Shown here piece after piece: positions 55,401 to 62,540 of a stretch of 64,000 nt of DNA. The stretch is from positions 1-64,000 of the forward strand of contig CAIWHP010000273.1 of NCBI GenBank assembly GCA_903912445.1, given 5' to 3'. Every line of letters starts with the position of its first letter. Position 1 is the stretch's first letter. The position numbers were made by a program, and so were the translations under genes. Below the pieces are notes generated by a model, which saw only the letters and a list, made by a program, of their open reading frames with translations, was not told where the DNA came from and did not search any database. The DNA comes from an uncultured Lentisphaerota bacterium (GTDB lineage: Bacteria > Verrucomicrobiota > Kiritimatiellia > CAIQIC01).

Positions 55401-56009
55401 AAAGCCGTGGTTGGGCCACGCGCCGCTGCGCCAGGCGTCGAGGGCCTTTTCAAAACCGGCCAGCTCGATGACGGCATTTTTCTGCAGCGCCGTGACCGTG
55501 GTGGTCGCAAAGGGCTCCGGGGCGAAGTGGATGCCACGTTTGAGCCCGTCCCACTTTGCGGCGCGATCAGGGGCTGGCTGGTACCAGGTCGCGTCTTCGG
55601 ACCAGTCGGCCAGCACACGGAAACACTCGAATTTTGCATCTTGTCCGGCGCGCTCGATACCCGAGACCTTGAAGTGGAACACGGCTTTCCCGACCGGCCC
55701 GGGCTGCAAGCCGGCGAGATCAAACTTGAGCAAGGCTTGCGACCAGCGGTTATCGCGCACAACCAGGTCGCGGCCACCGCCAGACGACGCCTTGGTTTCT
55801 TTCCAGAGATGCGTGTCCGCGGCGGGCGGCAACCATACGGGTTGACCCGTTGGCGGGGTGACGATAACGCCGGTCCGGGCAGGATCAAGCGGTTGCGCCA
55901 CGCCTTCGACCTCATACGGGGGCAGTTGGATTTTCTCGACGGAGACCGGGACGGCGGCCAACACAACAGAGCCTGCCAGGGCGGTTACGGCGGCAATCAG
56001 AACCTTCAT
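52497..56009 (-). CDS. Large secreted GH5-like protein with N-terminal DNRLRE-type modules
   Basis: Starting at ATG 56009 the product is 1170 residues with signal MKVLIAAVTALAGSVVLA. The first about 340 residues are beta-sandwich modules of the DNRLRE/CBM96 type (LVVRDNRWSQALLKFDLAGL). A TIM-barrel region begins near 358 (VKDGHFSYGGQRLRLWG, RVRKMGFNAWRMWGPDWKK). The strand IAIYELNNENRF near 513-524 carries a likely acid/base Glu, as in GH5-type enzymes. A C-terminal module of about 130 residues ends the protein. The GH family cannot be fixed. It is transcribed alone, convergent with the GH78 operon, from a good promoter 10 nt upstream. A TTG codon at 56048 is the -35 element and not the start. 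Confidence 0.78.
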   Translation of the reverse strand: MKVLIAAVTALAGSVVLAAVPVSVEKIQLPPYEVEGVAQPLDPARTGVIVTPPTGQPVWLPPAADTHLWKETKASSGGGRDLVVRDNRWSQALLKFDLAGLQPGPVGKAVFHFKVSGIERAGQDAKFECFRVLADWSEDATWYQPAPDRAAKWDGLKRGIHFAPEPFATTTVTALQKNAVIELAGFEKALDAWRSGAWPNHGFLLTLGGRALQVSLPSREATLGKDVVLGGPTGGRALIKFNPALVAHVLLRPEDLCQATLRLRIAAPAKPPAGANLVVQDTVTPLTKLVDGWLEIGGAAIGTNPAGLLVSLAGTTAPVRLAGTANPRNAPQLELALREHPATQLFPNDLRPQPGVYVTVKDGHFSYGGQRLRLWGTLGAGGADRVRKMGFNAWRMWGPDWKKIYSVTNGFDGAALAEFDQTFAAFKQQGLFIMATQLAGFPVPVDVLTRDVATLGGGDDAQAWKAAVLGAQGELQRLVFLDERLQRAKKKHVQNFLSHVNRVTGKRYAEEEAIAIYELNNENRFVPDLLDGKFRSWPDYFQRQLARRWNDWLTTRYATADALRAAWGQLDAGETLGALQPAPVAVEQSKYPAARGRDFVRFVIELADAWNQELRTFARAQAPAGIGVAVVPFSFDTQYRNSLPWLFANTRGDVANFGMYFWDTASMLARPPSLYVLDNNTVAGQPVVIYETNRGRPAAYRSEYPLMLAAFASWQDWDAIFFHFWAGLPSGTPGAQYLTQALVPPVVTHYWTAVQHQSDPVMCSAMALAGRLFLGRALQPAPQPVTYTAGGGAIFSYEFLNGASIRETAFTRGSTLRFEPQAETKLAAPPAPERVTDAIASGDQILWDWPNERLIIDAPDCKAYVGKTGGGWKFKDGTVLTDISTPWICWALSSADGRPLDAAKRMYLSAVFDARNTGFKFDTTRNLAGPLNQAKAVLNRGRAPVVQDRVGYTVYFPNALEAVFHGYDFALRDAVQRPLANSNKFVHDGQPLFMGVFEVGARGPRVATPAVQQPAAARAATDVGSGSANPALAGVWNPMPGLAWGTDFATVHRVLRGSPVRFAAITTPADAAGARSILLTDARALWDAPADIQFAFAAGQLQRIEATFKQPPAFAVAVADYEKQFGPPKTKQIASQEQTSTVTWQAKSLNVTLTETQGTMKALYETVQQK

Positions 56010-56180
56010 TGTTGGCGGCAGTATTGGGACTTGGCGCATGGGAGTCAACGTTGTGGCTGGATTTTGCCTGCGCGGGTAAGCTCAAAAAAACACACCGTTA
56101 TGGCTGGGAAGATAGGCATGAAATTCCGGTGGCCCGTCGCACCATCCACCCCCTATCCTGCACACAGCGGGCCGGCTTTA
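56010..56180. other. 171-nt intergenic region
   Basis: It contains the promoter above near its left end. The remaining stretch towards the sulfatase stop has a short run of A (AAAAAAA near 56085-56091) and no recognisable gene or repeat. A terminator for the upstream sulfatase operon is expected here but I cannot point to one. Confidence 0.5.
56020..56048 (-). promoter_or_regulatory. Sigma70-like promoter with near-leaderless start
   Basis: -35 TTGACT (56043-56048) and -10 AATACT (56020-56025) have a 17-bp spacer and end 10 nt before the ATG at 56009. Transcription would start only a few nucleotides before the ATG, and no ribosome-binding site is present. Confidence 0.6.
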
Positions 56181-57653
56181 TTACGGCTTCACGTTCGGTT
56201 GCCGCCGCGGGCTTTGGACCGGGGCGCCGGGCACGTAGGCGATGCTGCCATGACGCGCGATCGTGTAGCCCCACTTGTCCAGATAGTATTGCCGCGGGCG
56301 GAAGTCGTCGCCGATCTTCTTCAGCTCCGCCTGCAGCCGTGCGTCGAGTTCCTGCTTCAGCGCCGCGTGCGCCGGCTCGGCAACGAGGTTGTGCATCTGG
56401 AAAGGATCGGCCTGGTCATCAAACAGCAGCCACGGCCCGGCGAGGTTGCGGACGTAGGTGTGGCGGCTGGTGCGGATGCCGCGGAATTCCACGAGGTCCG
56501 GGATGAACGGCGAGACGCACATAAGCAGCGCGGCACGGTCGGGGCCATCGCCCGTGCCGGTCACCACCGCCGAGAGATCCTCGCCTTCCACCATCTTCGG
56601 CACCGGCACGCCGGCCAGGCCGAGCAGGGTCGGCAGGATGTCGGTCGCGTTGATCGGCGTGGTGACGACGCGCGCCGGTGCGCGCGGGTGGCGCAGCAGG
56701 AACGGGACGTGCGCCGCCTCGTCGTAGGGCCACTGCTTCTGAATGGGCTTGATGGCGTGCGCGCCCATCATGTCGCCGTGGTCGGAGGTGAACACAACAA
56801 TGGTGCGCCGGTCGAGGCCGGTCTGCTGGAGCGTGGCGAGCAGGTCGCCAACACACTTGTCGAGCGCCGTGCAGTGCCCGTAATAGCCTTCCAGTTCCCG
56901 GCGGGCCGCGGCGGCCTGGTCCGCGGCGACATTGGGCGCCAGCTTCAACTGTGCCGGAGGATAGAGCGCCTTGTATTCCGCCGGCGCGCTGCCGTGCGGA
57001 AAGTGCGGCGTGCCAAAGGCCAAGCACAGCAGGAACGGCTTGGCTGCCGCCGCGTGGCCACGGAGATACTGCTGCGCGTCCGCCGTCTGCGCAAAGGAGT
57101 CATAGCCGTCCCAATATTTCCGCTCCGGCGAGCTGCCGGTGTAATAGTGCGAGCGGTTGTAGTTATGGTCGCACTCCGCCACCTTCCAATAGTCGAAGCC
57201 CTGCCGGCGCCCGGGTGGGATGAACGCGTTCCGGCCGTGGCCGTCGAGATGCCATTTGCCGATGTAGGCGGTGGCGTAGCCGGCGCCCTGGAAGATCTCG
57301 CCGAGGCACAGCTCCGCATCGGGCAGATAGAGGTCGTTGAGGAACATGCCGGTCGAGGTCGGGAACCGGCCCGTCATCAGCGCCGCCCGGTACGGCGTGC
57401 AGACCGGGCAGACCGACACGGCGTTGGCGAAGCGGATGCTCTGCGCCGCGAGCTTGTCGATCTGCGGCGTCTTCACGTTCGGGTCGCCCGCATAGCCGAA
57501 CGCCGAAGCGCGCCATTGGTCGGCCAGGATGAACAGGATGTTGGGTTTCGCCTGCGGGTCCGCCTCCGCACTTCTCCCCAGCCGCGGAAGCAGCGCGGCG
57601 GCCGTGGTACCCAGCCCGGCCATTCTTAGAAAATCACGTCGTTGCATGGTCAT
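56181..57653 (-). CDS. Tat-exported type I sulfatase
   Basis: A 490-residue sulfatase. Two starts are possible: 57653 (MTMQRRDFLR), which forms an ATGA overlap with the mini-ORF upstream, and 57647 (MQRRDFLR), which is better spaced from AAGGA. The Tat leader MQRRDFLRMAGLG runs directly into LLPRLGRSAEADPQAKPNILFILADQWRASAFGY with no palindrome insertion, which makes it a useful unmodified comparison for the repeat-bearing sulfatases. The formylglycine motif C-T-P-Y-R begins at Cys85. FTSDHGDMMGAHAIKPIQK supplies metal residues of the DQW-type sulfatases. Confidence 0.93.
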   Translation of the reverse strand: MTMQRRDFLRMAGLGTTAAALLPRLGRSAEADPQAKPNILFILADQWRASAFGYAGDPNVKTPQIDKLAAQSIRFANAVSVCPVCTPYRAALMTGRFPTSTGMFLNDLYLPDAELCLGEIFQGAGYATAYIGKWHLDGHGRNAFIPPGRRQGFDYWKVAECDHNYNRSHYYTGSSPERKYWDGYDSFAQTADAQQYLRGHAAAAKPFLLCLAFGTPHFPHGSAPAEYKALYPPAQLKLAPNVAADQAAAARRELEGYYGHCTALDKCVGDLLATLQQTGLDRRTIVVFTSDHGDMMGAHAIKPIQKQWPYDEAAHVPFLLRHPRAPARVVTTPINATDILPTLLGLAGVPVPKMVEGEDLSAVVTGTGDGPDRAALLMCVSPFIPDLVEFRGIRTSRHTYVRNLAGPWLLFDDQADPFQMHNLVAEPAHAALKQELDARLQAELKKIGDDFRPRQYYLDKWGYTIARHGSIAYVPGAPVQSPRRQPNVKP

Positions 57654-57727
57654 ATTCCTTGTTGTTCCCTCGCCGATTGAGCGGCAGGCGCCGCCAGCAG
57701 CATCGCGATGATGATGAGACATTTCAC
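57650..57727 (-). CDS. 25-residue mini-ORF encoding only a signal peptide, possible gene remnant
   Basis: It starts at GTG 57727 and stops at TGA 57650. The peptide is (M)KCLIIIAMLLAAPAAQSA followed by REQQGI, a complete Sec signal peptide with an AxSA cleavage site and six further residues. The GTG overlaps the upstream sulfatase stop (GTGA) and the stop overlaps the downstream sulfatase ATG (ATGA), so it is coupled at both ends. It may be the leftover leader of a deleted gene, the original Sec leader of the downstream sulfatase before a Tat leader took over, or a translational relay. Translation is not proven. Confidence 0.5.
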   Translation of the reverse strand: MKCLIIIAMLLAAPAAQSAREQQGI

Positions 57728-59229
57728 GACCGGGTGCAGCCCTTTTTCTTTGCCTGCTCCAGCAACGCGGTCAGCCGTTTGACCACCTCTTGGTTTTGGT
57801 CCCAGACGTTCGTGGCCTCGGCCGGGTCCTGGGCGAGGTTGTAGAGCTGGTTCTTGTTTTCCTGATCGGGCCGGGCCTGCTTGGCGCCCGGCGGCGGCGG
57901 CACGTCCGTCTTCGCGATCAGTTTCCAGTCGCCGGAGCGGATGGCGAACACGCCGGAGGCGGAATCGAGCACGACGCTCTCGCGCACCTTCGCGCCGGGC
58001 TCGCCCTGCCAGGCGGCGAGCGCGTTGCAGCTGTCCTCGCCCGCGTTGGCGGGGAGCGAGGCGCCGAGCAGCGCGGCGCAGCTGGCGAGGATGTCGGTGT
58101 GGCAGAGCAGCGTGTCGCTCTGCGTGCCGGCCGGCACGTGGCCCGGCCAGCGGACGATATACGGCACGCGGAACCCGCCTTCGTAGACGCTGTGCTTGCG
58201 GCCGCGGAGCGCGCCGCAGATCGCATGGCCGGCCTGCTTTGCCTGCCACTGCGCCGCGAGCCGCTCGTTTTCCGCCACGACGCCGCCGTTGTCGCTCGTG
58301 AACAGGATCACCGTGTTATCGAGCACGCCCGCTTTTTCGAGCGCGGCGCGCACCCAGCCGACGTGCATGTCGAGTTCCTGGATGAAATCGCCGTACGGCC
58401 CGCAGGCGCTCTTGCCGAGGCACGCCGCCGCAGGCGTGATGCTGTTGTGCGTGATGTTCGTCGCGAGGTAGAGGAAGAAGGGTTTGCCCTGCGCGCGCTC
58501 AATGAACTCGACCGCCTTCTTCGCGATCACGCCGGCGACGAGGTCTTCCTTGTACTCGGCGTCCGGGCTCCACGGCTTGATCTCGGCGCGGCCGACCATC
58601 TCGACCTTGTCGCCGGGCTTGCGGCCGACAAAACGATGATTCTCGATGAAAATGCGCGGCGCGTTGCCGACGTTCGCCGCCATGCCGTAGAAGGAATCGA
58701 AGCCGATTTCGCACGGCCCCGGCTTCATTTCCTCCTGGCTCCAGTCATAGCGATAGGAAGGCTTATCGCCAACGCCGAAGCCGAGGTGCCACTTGCCGAC
58801 CGCGCCGGTCACGTAGCCGTTCTTCTGGAACAGCCGCGCGAGCGTCACGCGGTCGAGATCGAACAGCAGCGGCCCGCCGGGCGCGAGCACGCCGGTGGGA
58901 TGGTGCCGCGGCTCGCGCCAGAAATAGCGGCCCGCCATGATGCCGTAGCGCGTCGGCGAGCAGACCGAGCCGGGACAATAGGCGTTGGTGAAGCGGCGGC
59001 CCTCCTGCGCGAGCCGGTCAATGTTCGGCGTCTTGATCTTCGTCGCGCCGTAGCAGCCCACGTCGCCATAGCCGAGATCGTCGGCCAAAATCAGGACGAA
59101 ATTCGGCTTGGCCTGCTTGACCGCCACAGCCTTGGCGTAGGCCGATCCAGACCAGGGAAGAGCTAACGCCGCGCCCGCCGTGCCCCACCACATCAACTTC
59201 AAAAATTCCCGCCGCGATGTTGCCGCCAT
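57724..59229 (-). CDS. Tat-exported arylsulfatase A-like sulfatase
   Basis: A 501-residue sulfatase. The start at 59229 is chosen because AAGGGAG lies 7 nt upstream and MAATSRREFLKLMWWGTAGA is a Tat leader. The domain opens PNFVLILADDLGYGDVGCYG and the formylglycine motif C-S-P-T-R begins at Cys90. FTSDNGGVVAENERLAAQW and GRKHSVYEGGFRVPYIVRWPG follow. The leader-domain junction AKAVAVKQAKP is encoded by DNA resembling a common GGCTGTGGCGG repeat, so it too may be repeat-derived. It lies 79 nt after the propeller/esterase... gene in genomic order and is downstream of it on the minus strand. Confidence 0.93.
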   Translation of the reverse strand: MAATSRREFLKLMWWGTAGAALALPWSGSAYAKAVAVKQAKPNFVLILADDLGYGDVGCYGATKIKTPNIDRLAQEGRRFTNAYCPGSVCSPTRYGIMAGRYFWREPRHHPTGVLAPGGPLLFDLDRVTLARLFQKNGYVTGAVGKWHLGFGVGDKPSYRYDWSQEEMKPGPCEIGFDSFYGMAANVGNAPRIFIENHRFVGRKPGDKVEMVGRAEIKPWSPDAEYKEDLVAGVIAKKAVEFIERAQGKPFFLYLATNITHNSITPAAACLGKSACGPYGDFIQELDMHVGWVRAALEKAGVLDNTVILFTSDNGGVVAENERLAAQWQAKQAGHAICGALRGRKHSVYEGGFRVPYIVRWPGHVPAGTQSDTLLCHTDILASCAALLGASLPANAGEDSCNALAAWQGEPGAKVRESVVLDSASGVFAIRSGDWKLIAKTDVPPPPGAKQARPDQENKNQLYNLAQDPAEATNVWDQNQEVVKRLTALLEQAKKKGCTRS

Positions 59230-59236
59230 GATGCTG

Positions 59237-59243
59237 CTCCCTT
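59237..59243 (-). promoter_or_regulatory. Ribosome-binding site AAGGGAG
   Basis: It lies 7 nt before the ATG at 59229 and decides the sulfatase start over an upstream in-frame TTG. Confidence 0.75.
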
Positions 59244-59308
59244 GTGCTGCCCGAGCCCATCCACCCAACGGACTGCGCGCGCCGTTTATTGCAGCGCGCT
59301 GCGCCTGA

Positions 59309-62300
59309 TCACGGCGCTTTCCGTTTATGGCCGGAGCGTGGCGTGTTCACAGGCACGTTTTCAAGCCCGCTGGCCTTGACGAGGGCCACCCCCAGGTCGC
59401 GCCCGATCTGCAACAGGGCGGGCGAGGTAAAATGAAACTGCCCTTCCGCCAAACCCTGCGACACCGCATACACCCGGCCGGTGGTTTCCGTGACCACGAC
59501 CTTGGGCACGGCGGCGGCAACGGCATCCTGCGCGGCGCGGACCAGCTCCCATTGCCGGCTTCTTTCCGCATCGGCGGCGCCTGCGATCTGGTTCGGCGAG
59601 ATCTTGGAAAGCGCGAAGACGAGATTCGTGCCGAACGTGGCGCGCACGTCGGCGATGAAATCCGTCAGGTGCTGCTGATACTCGGCCCCCTTGCCGTCCA
59701 AGGCGTCGGATTCGCCCTGCACCCAGCCCATGCCCAATACCTCCACGACATGGTCGGGATATTTCTTCTGTAGTGCGGCGATCCCGCGGCGGGCCGTCTC
59801 CTGGAAGATGCGATAGAGCCGGCCATCGGCGACGGCATTCGTGGTGCCGTCCGGCAGCCAGTTCGTTTGATTCCAAAGGCTGCTGCCGCCCATGGCGAAC
59901 TTGATCACGGCCACCTTGCTCTCGGGCGCGTGGAGATGGTCGCGCACGGTCCGGGCAAAGCTCAACTCCGGCCCGAACCGGCTGATCGGCGCGTTGGTGA
60001 GCGCCGGGTAATGATTGGGCAGCGGTTTGACGCCGGGGTTGGACGTGCCCGACTGCAGCGGCAGCAGCTGGTCCTCGGGCAGGCAGCCGGTGCCCGGAAT
60101 TTCATAAAACATTTCCACGTCGGCCTGCGGCTTGCGCAGCGGATCGCCCGTGTCCTCCAGATACTTTTGATAGCCCCAGCCCAGCGCGTTGGACTGTCCG
60201 CCGAACAGCAGCACATACACTTTTTTCGCCGCCGTCGGCGCGACGAACGGTGCGTGCCCCGTTTTGTCCACGAGCTGATCGGGGCCGTTCGCGTTCGTCG
60301 CCTGCGCCGGTGCTCCAATTGCCGCCGTATCGAGACGCCCGGAAAATTCCGGCCCGCCGGCGGCGATATACCCGTGGCTCGCACCGGATTTGTCCGGGCT
60401 CACCCAGAAGGCGTAGAGCTTTCCATTGGTGAGATGGAAACGGAATTTCACGGCGCGACCGCGCAACGCAGAGAGATCGTCGGCGCCCTGCCACTGGATC
60501 GGCTGCTTGGTCTTGTCGGCGTGGACGGGCGCGCAATTCTCCTTCGTAAAAGGCGCGATGACCGCGCCTGTCGCGTCGAGAATTTCCACGCGCAACTCGC
60601 CTTGCGGGCAGTCGGTGTTCACGAACAGCTGCTTGCCGCTGAAGGTGACCGGGCGCGTCAGCACGCTGCCGGCCTGCGGCCCGGCATCGAGCGAGGCGAA
60701 CCCGTCGCGCCGCATGAACGCCACGCCGGTGCTGCCGCGGTCATACATGCCATTCGCCATCCAATTCTTCTTCGACTTCGCGGCGTCGCCCTGAAACCCG
60801 ATGTAATAGAACCACAGGCGGTCGCCGCGCACCAGGCACAGCCCGCCGACCGATTGCACGTAGCCGCGATCCCACACATCGCGGCGCGCGGCCGGGATGA
60901 ACGGCGTGCGGTCGGGACGGTGCCAATGGAAGCCGTCGCGGCTGTAGGCGAGATTCAGCTCGGTGATTTTCGGCAGGCCGGTCAGTTCGCATTTGCCGTT
61001 GTCCGGGCCAAGATGCATCTGGTAGATGCCCAGCATGATGCTTTCGTAGGCGACCGCATCGAGATTGTAGAGCTGCGGGCGGTCGCCGATGTCGGGATCG
61101 GCGGGATCGAGGCGATCAGCCGCGGTCCAGAACACAGGCGTGGTTGCGCTCGGGCCATAGCGAAAATAATCCCACTTCGCGCCCGCCAGAAAATCCGCAT
61201 GCTCCCAGTAGTGGCGGCTGCGGCCGCGCACGCCGGAGCGGAGGCTATAGACCCACTTTTTGCGAAAGGGATTGTAAAACATCGTGCTGCGGTCGCCGGT
61301 CAGGCCGCTCTCGACCGGCTTGCTCCAGTGGATGCCGTCCGGCGAAACCATGCTCAAGCCCGGCAGGTCTCCGCCCGGCGGGCGCAGATACATCTTCCAG
61401 CGTGCGGCCGGGTCGGCGCCGTCGTAATCCGGGAAGACCGACCACGAGTCGGGCCGGATCGCGGGGTCGAGGATGCGGTTCGAGCCGGGATACACGTCGA
61501 GCTCCGGGCGGTCCCAGCGCAAACCATCGCGGCTGGTCGCGTAGCAGACGGTGTGCAGCCAGCCCGCCTCGTACCACATGCGATAAATCTGCTGGGCGGC
61601 ATCCCACCACACGCCGCCGCTCTTCGGCGACGCGATGGCGACCTGCGGCTTGTTCAGCTCCAACTCGGTCTGCGGCGCGAGCACCGGGTTGCCCTCGAAC
61701 TTTTTCGCCGCGTAGAACAGGCGCTGCAGATCGGTCTGCTCGACGAGAAAATCGTCCACGAAAAGTTGCCGGCCCACGTCAATCGGCAACACCTTCGGCG
61801 GATGCTCCAGATAGGGCACCGCCATCGGCTCCACCGACTTGGGCTCCTCCGTGCGCGGCGGCCACTCCTTGGGCAGGCGGATGCCGTTATAGAGCAGCTC
61901 GCCATCGTTTTCCGCCCACGGCTTCGGCGGCGGGATGATCCACTGCGCGCACTTCTGCGGCCCCACCAGCAAGATCCACTTCCCCATCCGGAACTCTTCG
62001 CCCTGCGCCAGCTGCTTCTGATAGATGCGCACCTGATCGTACTCCGCCTGCCCGAAAAGCTGGAACGTCTTCGGCGTGGCGAGGCGCGCGTAGCCGCGCG
62101 ACTCAAGCGCCAGCGCGAGAGTCGCCGCGCGCGGATGCGCCGGGTCGGGCGTCAGCAGCGTCACCACGCCGGCCTTCGTGCAACGGAAGCTCATGCGCTC
62201 CATCGCGCCGCGGACGAACGCCTGCCCCTTGAGGCACTCCGGGATTTCCTTCAGCACATACCCGCGATCCGTGAACAGCTTCACGCCCACCTGCAACGCG

Positions 62301-62455
62301 TCCGGCTCGAACGCATCCAACACCTCGACCTCCGCCGGTGCATCCGCGGAAAGTTGCGGGATCGTCTTCGTGGTTCCTGCCGCTGGAAGCGGCGCAGTCC
62401 CTAGCGGCCCGCCGAGAGCGAGAAACGTCAGCAGCGTGCAAAGTTTGATGTTCAT
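59309..62455 (-). CDS. Secreted beta-propeller protein fused to a sialate-O-acetylesterase-like (SASA) domain
   Basis: A 1048-residue protein with signal MNIKLCTLLTFLALGGPLG. A propeller of the GH43/GH32 type occupies about 225-700 (VDDFLVEQTDLQRLFYAAKK, YEAGWLHTVCYATSRDGLRWDRPE, LNLAYSRDGFHWHRPD). A short sandwich (ENCAPVHADKTKQPIQWQG) is shared with the 471-residue protein at 15383-16798. The C-terminal SGNH esterase at about 745-1030 shows GQSNALGWG near 753, FAMGGSSLW and WVQGESDA. It would trim glycan residues and remove acetyl groups in one polypeptide. A promoter-like element 7 nt upstream suggests a leaderless start. It heads the operon with the two sulfatases downstream. Confidence 0.85.
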   Translation of the reverse strand: MNIKLCTLLTFLALGGPLGTAPLPAAGTTKTIPQLSADAPAEVEVLDAFEPDALQVGVKLFTDRGYVLKEIPECLKGQAFVRGAMERMSFRCTKAGVVTLLTPDPAHPRAATLALALESRGYARLATPKTFQLFGQAEYDQVRIYQKQLAQGEEFRMGKWILLVGPQKCAQWIIPPPKPWAENDGELLYNGIRLPKEWPPRTEEPKSVEPMAVPYLEHPPKVLPIDVGRQLFVDDFLVEQTDLQRLFYAAKKFEGNPVLAPQTELELNKPQVAIASPKSGGVWWDAAQQIYRMWYEAGWLHTVCYATSRDGLRWDRPELDVYPGSNRILDPAIRPDSWSVFPDYDGADPAARWKMYLRPPGGDLPGLSMVSPDGIHWSKPVESGLTGDRSTMFYNPFRKKWVYSLRSGVRGRSRHYWEHADFLAGAKWDYFRYGPSATTPVFWTAADRLDPADPDIGDRPQLYNLDAVAYESIMLGIYQMHLGPDNGKCELTGLPKITELNLAYSRDGFHWHRPDRTPFIPAARRDVWDRGYVQSVGGLCLVRGDRLWFYYIGFQGDAAKSKKNWMANGMYDRGSTGVAFMRRDGFASLDAGPQAGSVLTRPVTFSGKQLFVNTDCPQGELRVEILDATGAVIAPFTKENCAPVHADKTKQPIQWQGADDLSALRGRAVKFRFHLTNGKLYAFWVSPDKSGASHGYIAAGGPEFSGRLDTAAIGAPAQATNANGPDQLVDKTGHAPFVAPTAAKKVYVLLFGGQSNALGWGYQKYLEDTGDPLRKPQADVEMFYEIPGTGCLPEDQLLPLQSGTSNPGVKPLPNHYPALTNAPISRFGPELSFARTVRDHLHAPESKVAVIKFAMGGSSLWNQTNWLPDGTTNAVADGRLYRIFQETARRGIAALQKKYPDHVVEVLGMGWVQGESDALDGKGAEYQQHLTDFIADVRATFGTNLVFALSKISPNQIAGAADAERSRQWELVRAAQDAVAAAVPKVVVTETTGRVYAVSQGLAEGQFHFTSPALLQIGRDLGVALVKASGLENVPVNTPRSGHKRKAP

Positions 62456-62462
62456 AGTTTTG

Positions 62463-62490
62463 ATGATAGGTGCGGATTAGGTTTCGGCAA
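62463..62490 (-). promoter_or_regulatory. Candidate promoter with leaderless start
   Basis: -35 TTGCCG (62485-62490) and -10 TATCAT (62463-62468) have a 16-bp spacer and end 7 nt before the ATG at 62455. There is no ribosome-binding site, so transcription would start at or next to the ATG. Confidence 0.5.
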
Positions 62491-62540
62491 GGCTATTCCA
62501 GGGGATGGACCAGTTGATTCACACGCCTTGGGGAGGGCGT

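Noticed and set aside
52497-56048. TTG start at 56048 for the GH5-like protein
   Set aside because: The TTG is the first half of a -35 element. The ATG at 56009 opens a clean signal peptide.
54699-57629. Long open frame on the plus strand (976 codons)
   Set aside because: It is antisense to the well-supported GH5-like and sulfatase genes, has no recognisable domains and an Arg/His/Gly-rich composition typical of the opposite strand of GC-rich genes.
59867-62404. Long open frame on the plus strand (845 codons)
   Set aside because: It is antisense to the propeller/acetylesterase gene, has no leader or domain, and an Arg/Ala/His-rich shadow composition.
62490-62510. Possible further palindrome (TATTCCAGGGGATGG)
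   Set aside because: It matches only one arm of the consensus and has no partner at 31-32 bp.
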